This document shows, piece by piece, positions 57,783 to 64,000 of a stretch of DNA of 64,000 nucleotides (positions are counted from its first letter, which is position 1; the number at the start of each line of letters is the position of its first letter). The notes under the pieces were generated by a model. That model saw only the letters and a list, made by a program, of their open reading frames with translations, searched no databases and was not told where the DNA came from. The position numbers and the translations under genes are program-made. Source of the stretch: Streptomyces dysideae (GTDB lineage: Bacteria; Actinomycetota; Actinomycetes; Streptomycetales; Streptomycetaceae). Location of the stretch: positions 62,001 through 126,000 of the forward strand of contig NZ_KQ949084.1 of assembly GCF_001514305.1 (NCBI RefSeq), in the 5' to 3' direction.

Positions 57783-60700
57783 ATGTCCAGCCACGTGTCG
57801 CGCCGAAGACTCCTGCAGCTGGGGGGCGCCACGGCCGCCTCCGTCGTCCTCACCGGGCCTCAGACAGCCGCCGCGGCCCCCTCCGCGGACGTCACGGGCG
57901 CGCCCCTCGCACCCACCGGCATGCTGACCGATCTGCTGCCGCAGGCCCTGGACGCCCCCGCCGGACAGCGGCCGCGCTTCAGCTGGCAGGTCCCCGACTT
58001 CGGCGAGGGCACCCTCCAGCGCGCCTACCAGCTGCAGCTGGCCGCCACCCCGACCGGGTTCGAGGCCGACCAGCTCCTCTGGGACAGCGGCAAGGTGGCC
58101 TCCCCGGCATCCAGCGCCGTGGCCCCCGGTCTTCCGGCACTGCAGCCCCGTACCGCCTACTGGTGGCGGGTGAGCAGCTGGTCGGACGAGAACAGGCGGT
58201 CGGCCTGGTCGAAGCCGGTGCTGCTGGCCACCGCGGTGGAGGACGAGTGGCGGGCCGAGCCCATCTGGGCCCCGGCCGGACCCACCATGACCGACGGCAC
58301 CTTCGCCACCCGGCTGAAGATCTCCGCGGTGGCCGCCGGCCTGTGGTTCCGGGCCACCAACACCGCCAACAACTACATGTGGCAGCTGCGGGCCGGCAGC
58401 ACCGCCGGGGTGCTGCGCAAGCACGTCTGCGTGAACGGCACGTACAGCGTCCTCGGCGAGGTCACCCTGCCCTTCCCGGTCGCCACCGGCGAGTGGCTGG
58501 ACTTCTCGGTCACCATGACCGGCGCCACCTTCACCACCACCGTGAACGGCACCGTCGTCGACACCACCACCCACACCCGGTACACCTCGGGCAACATCGG
58601 CCTGCGCAACGGCCTCACCGAATCGCAGGTGTACGACAGCGTCCGCTTCACCGCCGCCGACGGCACGGTACTGCTGCAGGACGACTTCGCTTCGGACAAG
58701 GGCACGTTCGCCGCCGGCACCGTCGCGAACGGCGTGCTCACCCTCCCGACGGGCGCCTCCTCGCTCTCCTCCTACGGCGCCGACGACACCTGGGCCCTGC
58801 TGCGCCACGAGTATGCCCTGGACAGCGGCGCCGCCGGCAAGGACGTCGCCGCCGCCGTACTCCATGTCGCCGCCACCTCCGCCGGCCCCGCCCGCCAGTA
58901 CGTGGCCAAGGTGTGGAGCAACGGCAGCCCGGTCGGCTACGCCTCCGTACGCTCCGGGACCGGAGTGGCGTACCAGTCCTTCGACATCACCGACACCCTG
59001 CGCGCCGGCCGGGCCAACGCCCTGGCCGCGCTCTGCCACACCACCTCGCAGCAGAAGTTCCTGGCCCAGCTGGAGATCACCTACGCCGACGGCAGCCGCG
59101 CCACCATCGGCTCCGGCGCCGACTGGAAGGCCCGCCGCCAGGCCGGCCTGCTACCTGCCAAGGGCAGCGCCGGCAGCAGCTACTTCACCGTCCCCCAGGA
59201 GTTCTGGGACCTGCGCCACGAGCCCGTCGGCTGGACCGAGCCGGGCTTCGACGACGCCGACTGGCACACCCCTGCCGGCCGCTCCGCCATCGACGGCCTG
59301 GTCCCCGCCCCGATCGAGCCGGTCCGTCTGCACAGCATCACCCCCGCCTCCGTCACCGAGGTGGCCGACGGCCGCTGGCTGGTGGACCTCGGCCGGGAGA
59401 TCGTCGGCGGCCTGTCCCTGGAGATCACCGGCACCGCCGGCGACACGGTGGAGGTGCGCCTCGGCGAGGAGCTCAACACCGACGGCACGGTCAAGTACCA
59501 GCTGCGCGCCACCAACAGCTACCGCGAGGTGTGGACTCTGCGCGACGGCGCCCAGCGCTTCGAGCACTGGGGCTACCGCGGCTTCCGCTGGGCCGAGCTG
59601 CGCACGTCCCTGGACCTGACCGGGGCGACCGTCAAGGGCCGCGCCTGGAAGGCCGACTGGAACAACTCCGACTCCTCCTTCACCAGCTCCGACCCCGACC
59701 TGGACCGCGTCTGGGACCTGTGCCGCTACTCCATCGAGGCCACCCGCGGCGACCTCTACACCGACACCCCGACCCGCGAGCGCGGCCCCTACGAGGGCGA
59801 CGCGCTGATCAACCAGCTCTCCGAGTACGGCGTACAGCGCTCCTACGCGCTCGCCCGCTGGTCCAACGACTACCTGGTACGCCAGGGCACCTGGCCCACC
59901 GAGTACCGGCTGATGTGCGCGATATCGGCCTGGGAGGACTACCTCGCCACCGGCGACGACCGCCAGCTGGCCAAGGACTACGACCTGCTCGCCGCCAAGA
60001 ACCTCACCTCCTACCTGGGCACCGACGGCCTGGTCCACAAGTCGCCGGGCTCCACGAGCCGCGACCTCGGAGACCTCGTCGACTGGCCGACCGCCAGCCG
60101 GGACGGCTACGTCTTCACCAACGTCAACACCGTCGTCAACGCCTTCCAGTACGCGGCTTTCGACGCCCTGGCGAGGTGTGCGGACGTCCTCGGCAAGACC
60201 GACGAGGCCGCAGTCCTGCGCGACCGTGCGGACACCCTCGCCGCCGCCATGCGCAACACCCTGCTCGACAGCTCGTCGGGCCGCTTCCTCGACGGCGCCG
60301 GCACCACTCACAGCGCCCAGCACGCCACCGCGTTCCCGGTGGCGCTCGGGGTGGCGGACACCCTGTCCGACGACGTACGGGCAAGGCTGGGCGACACCCT
60401 CGCCGCGGGCGGCATGAAGGTGAGCGTCTACGGGTCGCAGTTCATGCTCGACGCACTGTTCCGGCTCGGCCGCGCCGACGCCGCCCTCGCGCTGCTCACC
60501 TCGAAGGCCACCAACTCCTGGCTCCACATGCTGGACGACCTGAAGGCCACCATCGTCACCGAGGCCTGGGACCCCTCCCTGAAGCCGAACATGACCTTCT
60601 CCCACGCCTGGGCCTCCGCCCCGGCCAACGCCGTCGCCCGTCACGTGCTGGGCGTGCAGGTCACCGAGGCGGGCGCGGCCGCCTTCCGGATCCGCCCCCG

Positions 60701-60995
60701 CACCGGTTCGCTGACCGAGGCCGACGGCACGGTCCCGTCGCTGCGAGGGCCGGTCTCGGTGGCGGTACGCCGTACCGCCGGCACGCACTCGCTCCGGGTG
60801 ACCTTGCCGCCCAATACGCGGGCCGTCCTGGAGCTGGAGATCGGCGACGCCGACCCGGCGGCGTACCAGGTGACCGCGGCTACGCCCGGGAACGCCGGAC
60901 GCGTCAGGGTCACGTCGTTCGCGGACCTGACGGGGACGGTGCTGAGGGTCGGGCCGGTGGGGTCGGGGACGGCGATGGTGGCCTTGAAGGGATAG
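57783..60995 (+). CDS. Tat-exported alpha-L-rhamnosidase, GH78
   Basis: A 1070-residue enzyme. The signal SRRRLLQLGG is twin-arginine. An N-terminal beta domain (PRFSWQV) is followed by an inserted jelly-roll of about 190 residues (WFRATNTANNYMWQLR through YDSVRFTAADG), the rhamnosidase N-domain, and the (alpha/alpha)6 barrel. The acid pocket TRERGPYEGDAL (about 664-675, Glu671) and general base Glu927 in VTEAWDPS are present. It removes rhamnose from plant polysaccharides or glycosides outside the cell. It stands alone and has a LacI-type site. Confidence 0.92.
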   Translation: MSSHVSRRRLLQLGGATAASVVLTGPQTAAAAPSADVTGAPLAPTGMLTDLLPQALDAPAGQRPRFSWQVPDFGEGTLQRAYQLQLAATPTGFEADQLLWDSGKVASPASSAVAPGLPALQPRTAYWWRVSSWSDENRRSAWSKPVLLATAVEDEWRAEPIWAPAGPTMTDGTFATRLKISAVAAGLWFRATNTANNYMWQLRAGSTAGVLRKHVCVNGTYSVLGEVTLPFPVATGEWLDFSVTMTGATFTTTVNGTVVDTTTHTRYTSGNIGLRNGLTESQVYDSVRFTAADGTVLLQDDFASDKGTFAAGTVANGVLTLPTGASSLSSYGADDTWALLRHEYALDSGAAGKDVAAAVLHVAATSAGPARQYVAKVWSNGSPVGYASVRSGTGVAYQSFDITDTLRAGRANALAALCHTTSQQKFLAQLEITYADGSRATIGSGADWKARRQAGLLPAKGSAGSSYFTVPQEFWDLRHEPVGWTEPGFDDADWHTPAGRSAIDGLVPAPIEPVRLHSITPASVTEVADGRWLVDLGREIVGGLSLEITGTAGDTVEVRLGEELNTDGTVKYQLRATNSYREVWTLRDGAQRFEHWGYRGFRWAELRTSLDLTGATVKGRAWKADWNNSDSSFTSSDPDLDRVWDLCRYSIEATRGDLYTDTPTRERGPYEGDALINQLSEYGVQRSYALARWSNDYLVRQGTWPTEYRLMCAISAWEDYLATGDDRQLAKDYDLLAAKNLTSYLGTDGLVHKSPGSTSRDLGDLVDWPTASRDGYVFTNVNTVVNAFQYAAFDALARCADVLGKTDEAAVLRDRADTLAAAMRNTLLDSSSGRFLDGAGTTHSAQHATAFPVALGVADTLSDDVRARLGDTLAAGGMKVSVYGSQFMLDALFRLGRADAALALLTSKATNSWLHMLDDLKATIVTEAWDPSLKPNMTFSHAWASAPANAVARHVLGVQVTEAGAAAFRIRPRTGSLTEADGTVPSLRGPVSVAVRRTAGTHSLRVTLPPNTRAVLELEIGDADPAAYQVTAATPGNAGRVRVTSFADLTGTVLRVGPVGSGTAMVALKG

Positions 60996-61151
60996 GCCGT
61001 CCGGATACCCCCGCGGGGTAAGGGTCCAACGGCCCGGTGTCTTGGCCTCATCGGCCCATGACGCCGGGCCGCGCCGGGGCGACGGTGAAGGTGAGGCAGC
61101 GGGAAGACGCAGGCGCCGGGCCCGGTCTCCCGCAGACCCGTGAGGAAGCGG

Positions 61152-61445
61152 GTGACCGTGATGTTCTGGTACGACCACGATCTCGGCGGATGGGGCTGGT
61201 TCGCCATGTCGGCGAGCATGATCCTCTTCTGGGCCTTGATCATCGCCGCCGGCGTCCTGCTCTTCCGCGCCCTGGCCCGGACCAGCGACACCAGGACGAC
61301 GACCGGCACCCCGCCGGCCACCCACCCCGAGGAGTTGCTCGCCGAACGCTTCGCCCGCGGAGAGATCGACGAGGACGAGTACCACCGCCGCCTGACCGTC
61401 CTGCGCGCTCGCGCCGCAGACGGCCGGCCTCTCAGCAAGAGCTGA
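61152..61445 (+). CDS. SHOCT-domain membrane protein
   Basis: A 97-residue protein from GTG 61152 (ATG 61161 also possible; GAGGAAG upstream). MFWYDHDLGGWGWF, one membrane helix, and the SHOCT motif ELLAERFARGEIDEDEYHRR. SHOCT proteins are often oligomerising membrane partners. It heads a run of small membrane genes. Confidence 0.82.
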   Translation: MTVMFWYDHDLGGWGWFAMSASMILFWALIIAAGVLLFRALARTSDTRTTTGTPPATHPEELLAERFARGEIDEDEYHRRLTVLRARAADGRPLSKS

Positions 61446-61482
61446 CCACAGACCGACGGGCACGCCCCCGAGGAGGCCCGCG

Positions 61483-61743
61483 ATGAACACCAACCAACGC
61501 AACTACGGCACGTACGCCGTCGCGCTGGCGATCGCCGTGGTCGGCGCCCTGGCCCTGGGCGTGCCGGTGGGCACGCTCGCCGTTGCGGCGATCGTCCTGG
61601 CCTGCCCGCTGATGATGTTCTTCATGATGCGCGGCATGCACGGTGGCGGTGGCATGCACGGCGGCCACGACACCTCCCACGGGTCCCGTCCGGACGACGA
61701 TCCGCTGACCAAGCACGACGACCGGCCACCGCGGCGGATCTGA
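61483..61743 (+). CDS. Small membrane protein with His/Met-rich tail
   Basis: An 86-residue protein: two helices (YAVALAIAVVGALALGVPVG; LAVAAIVLACPLMMFFMM), then MRGMHGGGGMHGGHD, a likely metal-binding tail, then a charged end. It resembles DUF2933-type proteins found in copper/heavy-metal loci. Follows the SHOCT gene by 37 bp, same operon. Confidence 0.75.
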   Translation: MNTNQRNYGTYAVALAIAVVGALALGVPVGTLAVAAIVLACPLMMFFMMRGMHGGGGMHGGHDTSHGSRPDDDPLTKHDDRPPRRI

Positions 61744-61779
61744 CCGGCCGGCCTGTCGAGCCCGGGGAGTGAGCGCCCC

Positions 61780-62067
61780 ATGTCCGCGGCGATCGCCGCA
61801 CTGCTCGGGGTGGTCATCCTGGCCGGTGCCGTCTACGACACCGTCCGCCTGATCACCCCGCGGGAGCCCCGCTGCCCGCCGTCGGCCCGGCTGCGCGGCC
61901 GTCGTGCCGCGCTGGACGCCACCGAGCGGTGGAACACCGTCCTGCTGCTGCACGGCCGCATCACCCCGGCCGACTACCGGGCCCGGATGAGCCACCTCGC
62001 CCACGGTGAGCGCCGTCCGGGCCCCACCCGCCACGCGAGGGCGCACGGACGAGGCCGTCATGGCTGA
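61780..62067 (+). CDS. Small membrane protein with SHOCT-like C-terminus
   Basis: A 95-residue protein with one N-terminal helix (AAIAALLGVVILAGAVYD) and NTVLLLHGRITPADYRARMS, which is like a degenerate SHOCT. The tail is basic and His-rich. Follows the previous gene by 36 bp. Confidence 0.65.
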   Translation: MSAAIAALLGVVILAGAVYDTVRLITPREPRCPPSARLRGRRAALDATERWNTVLLLHGRITPADYRARMSHLAHGERRPGPTRHARAHGRGRHG

Positions 62068-62428
62068 CACGGCCCACGGTCTGCGGCCACTGGCGTTCCG
62101 AATCCCACGACCGAGGGGACCGGGGCACTGGGGCGACGGGCGCCCGCCGCGGCGGCGTCCCGCGAAGTGCTGTGGCGGCGGGGCAGCGCAGCCGCGTGCC
62201 CGGCGCCACGCAGGATTGCGGCGCAGCCGCCCGTGAGCGGCGCGGACGCCTGTGCGGAGGACGGGCCGGTGCCTTCCCTCGGCGCGGCCGAACGGAGTCG
62301 CGCGGTCCGCATGGCTACAGACGCCACGGGACGCCACCCCCGCAGGGCCTTCCCGGCCGCCCCGCCCCACGAGACCGCCGCCCTGCCGACCGCCCCCGCC
62401 CGCCGATCGGTACGCTGAGCCGGCCGAA
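62068..62428. other. No confident gene
   Basis: Very GC-rich. An ORF at 62060-62236 (MADTAHGLRPLAFRIPRPRG, Arg-rich) overlaps the previous gene by 8 bp and could be real but has no support beyond its start. Nothing else is seen. Confidence 0.4.
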
Positions 62429-62476
62429 GTGAAGACGAGTACCCCGCTCAGGGGACGCGCTGCGGAGGGCAGGCAC

Positions 62477-62776
62477 GTGACGACGAGCAGAGCCGCGGCG
62501 ACCGGGAGCCTCCTGGCGCGCCTGCTGCTGCTCGCCCTGCTCCTCATCGGCCTCGGCGTCGTCCACACCCTCGCGCACGCGGACGCCCACACGGGCATCA
62601 CGACATCCGCGACCGAGCACGAGCACGCCGTACACCCCGCATCGGCCGCCGCCGACACCACGCCGGCCCCCGCAGCCACGACCCCGGACACGCTCGGCTC
62701 CCAGCCACCGACGGAGCCGGCCACGACATCCCCGGTTGCCGAAGACCACGACGAAGAACCCGGCCACGGCCACTGA
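62477..62776 (+). CDS. Small exported protein, DUF6153-like
   Basis: A 99-residue protein from GTG 62477 (GGAGG upstream; GTG 62429 is an alternative). TSRAAATGSLLARLLLLALL forms the signal/membrane helix; the mature part is His/Thr/Ala-rich with HTLAHADAH and a final GHGH, which could bind metal. DUF6153 members have the same start. Confidence 0.65.
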   Translation: MTTSRAAATGSLLARLLLLALLLIGLGVVHTLAHADAHTGITTSATEHEHAVHPASAAADTTPAPAATTPDTLGSQPPTEPATTSPVAEDHDEEPGHGH

Positions 62777-62777
62777 G

Positions 62778-63182
62778 CTACTCGGGCGCGAAGAGCTGGA
62801 AGAACGTCGGGAAGGTGCCGAGGACACCGAGTGCGATCAGGACCAGCGCCACCGTCAGCGCACGGCCGGTCTCCCGGGGTTTGTTCCGCAGCGCCAGGTG
62901 CAGCACCGCCCACGAGACCAGCCAGACGATCACCGCCATGCAGGTCTTGCCGGACAGCGGGCCGACCCGGTCGTTCCACTGCAGCCACTCAGCCACGTCC
63001 TCGCTGGCCTCGGCCAGGGTCGTGAACAGGCCCAGAGCCGCGGCACCGATGCCGGCGGCGATGATCGCGGCGGAGATCGGTCCCTCGGGCCGGTCGACGT
63101 CCGCCGTGCCCTTCTCCTCGTTCACCGGGGCCGGGGGGAACGGCTGGTCGGCGTGTTGCGCGTGTTCCTCGTGCTCGGGCAT
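62778..63182 (-). CDS. Membrane protein with acidic His-rich N-terminus
   Basis: A 134-residue protein starting MPEHEEHAQHADQPF, with four helices (ISAAIIAAGIGAAALGLF; MAVIVWLVSWAVLHLAL; ALVLIALGVLGTFPTFFQL). GGGGAG lies upstream. It follows the next gene (63200) by 17 bp, so they form an operon. Role unknown; the His-rich start may bind metal. Confidence 0.72.
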   Translation of the reverse strand: MPEHEEHAQHADQPFPPAPVNEEKGTADVDRPEGPISAAIIAAGIGAAALGLFTTLAEASEDVAEWLQWNDRVGPLSGKTCMAVIVWLVSWAVLHLALRNKPRETGRALTVALVLIALGVLGTFPTFFQLFAPE

Positions 63183-63199
63183 CTCGCTCACTCCCCGGT

Positions 63200-63712
63200 T
63201 CACTCGACCGGTGCGACTTTGGTGATGAGGGCGCCGAACGCCCCGGCGACCGCGGCGAAGGCGAAGGCGAGCACGAACAGCAGCATCGTGGTGCGCCGTA
63301 CCCGCTCGTGACGGATGAGGGTGGTGCCGTAGTAGAGGACGATGAAGGCGACCGCGGTGGCCAGGATCGGACTGAGCCAGGCGATGTGCTCCTTCCACTC
63401 CATGCCGAACTTGTGCCAGTCCGCGGTGTCCGGATCGGCCAGCAGCTGAGACCTGGGGCTGTCCGGCACCTTCTCCCGGTACCACGGGTAGACCACCCAG
63501 GTACCGGTGATCACGGTCGCCCAGGCGGCCACCGCCATCGCCGTGACCCCGATCCTCAGCCGCCGCATGCGCTCGACGACACCGGTGCCGGTGACCAGGG
63601 CCGTCCTGAGCCCGTAGAGGTCGGCCAGTCCGCCGGCGAAGGCCAGCAGGAACACCGCACCGAGGACCATGCCGTGGATCAGTCCCCACACCTCGCGGTC
63701 CGTGAAGTTCAT
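63200..63712 (-). CDS. Membrane protein, unknown function
   Basis: A 170-residue protein from ATG 63712 with four to five helices: WGLIHGMVLGAVFLLAFAGG, AVAAWATVITGTWVVYPWY, WLSPILATAVAFIVLYYG and LLFVLAFAFAAVAGAFG. Conserved-looking charged loops FGMEWKEHIAWLSP and a His in the first helix hint at heme or quinone contact, but this is only a guess. Upstream gene of a two-gene operon. Confidence 0.72.
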   Translation of the reverse strand: MNFTDREVWGLIHGMVLGAVFLLAFAGGLADLYGLRTALVTGTGVVERMRRLRIGVTAMAVAAWATVITGTWVVYPWYREKVPDSPRSQLLADPDTADWHKFGMEWKEHIAWLSPILATAVAFIVLYYGTTLIRHERVRRTTMLLFVLAFAFAAVAGAFGALITKVAPVE

Positions 63713-63935
63713 CGCCCACCTCCCTGTGCGTTTCCTGTATATCCGTGTGCGGGAAACTAGGGCGCTGAAACGGCTGTGGCCAGGGGCCGAACAGCCCACC
63801 GTTGTCAACCCGAAGGCCCCCTGCGCCCCTGCCTCACTGCCGCCCGCGTGCGCGCCCGGCCCCCGGTGGAATAGTGGAAGAGACGGACATCGCGGTCCGT
63901 GACCGGCCGGAGGTCGGCTCCCGGAGGGAGGCCCG

Positions 63936-64000
63936 GTGTCAGTGGACGCGCTCGACACGAAGACCGTGACGGCCCTGGTCGAAGACGCCACAGCCGCCCC
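63936..64000 (+). CDS. Start of a gene that continues beyond the window
   Basis: GGAGGGAGG precedes GTG 63936, followed by VSVDALDTKTVTALVEDATAA to the edge. Too short to name. Confidence 0.5.
   Translation, partial: MSVDALDTKTVTALVEDATAA

Noticed and set aside
58163-61021. A 950-codon plus-strand frame and a 780-codon minus-strand frame over the rhamnosidase gene
   Set aside because: Both are shadows of the GH78 gene; the GH78 frame has a Tat signal, ribosome site and catalytic residues.

Overview
The window is chromosomal DNA from a Streptomyces (very high GC, GTG/TTG starts, ATGA/GTGA stop-start overlaps, SigF/SigN-type sigma factors, Tat signals, DUF6415 and DUF2690 families). The run from the MFS/TetR pair through sigN-sigF, the Dabb gene, tRNA-Ser, tadA and upp matches the order I remember for the core arm of the Streptomyces chromosome. 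No database search was possible; family calls rest on motifs read from the translations.

Layout. 0-2.6 kb: end of a GtrA-type protein and a GT39/YkcB-like membrane glycosyltransferase. 2.7-5.1 kb: drug-efflux MFS gene and TetR regulator, closed by a 169-bp palindromic element. 5.3-10.7 kb: leftward MarR-MFS-YceI-PPOX-hydrolase operon in which both the transporter and the YceI protein carry carboxypeptidase-regulatory-like (Ig-fold) domains. 10.8-15.2 kb: conserved small genes, a lipoprotein, sigN, sigF, a Dabb protein and a small membrane protein.

15.29-30.82 kb: a probable genomic island in tRNA-Ser(CGA). The intact tRNA is at the right (30771-30855). A decayed copy of its 3' half lies at the left (15286-15339, 50 of 54 bases alike) and a 25-bp exact fragment lies inside (16655-16679). 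The island holds a peptidoglycan-directed gene set: two coupled membrane-spanning HTH regulators whose outer parts are a peptidoglycan-binding domain and a DUF2690 domain; divergent from them, two paralogous secreted peptidoglycan-binding proteins that bracket a broken amidase gene, a DUF1906 glycoside-hydrolase-like protein, an M15-like protein apparently without zinc ligands, a lipoprotein, a double PGRP amidase with five peptidoglycan-binding domains, and a Tat-exported PhoX-like protein. An RHH-PIN toxin-antitoxin pair sits beside the right end. I see no integrase. This island is the best candidate for an undescribed system: a membrane sensor of wall material controlling a set of wall-binding and wall-cutting proteins.

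30.9-39.9 kb: core genes (tadA and partner, upp, LytR_C protein, HdeD-like protein, HhH-GPD protein, cupin, SDR, CopC-CopD fusion). 40.1-46.7 kb: galactoside operon with binding protein, two permeases, GH36 alpha-galactosidase and GH42 beta-galactosidase, but no ATPase gene. 46.9-49.7 kb: small Streptomyces proteins. 49.7-53.2 kb: persulfide/sulfur module (ArsR-rhodanese repressor, metallo-beta-lactamase-rhodanese-rhodanese protein, MFS) with a palindromic operator. 53.4-57.7 kb: accessory, partly decayed DNA with a 155-bp inverted-repeat element and gene remnants. 57.8-61.0 kb: Tat-exported GH78 rhamnosidase with a LacI-type operator. 61.1-64 kb: small membrane proteins of mostly unknown role.
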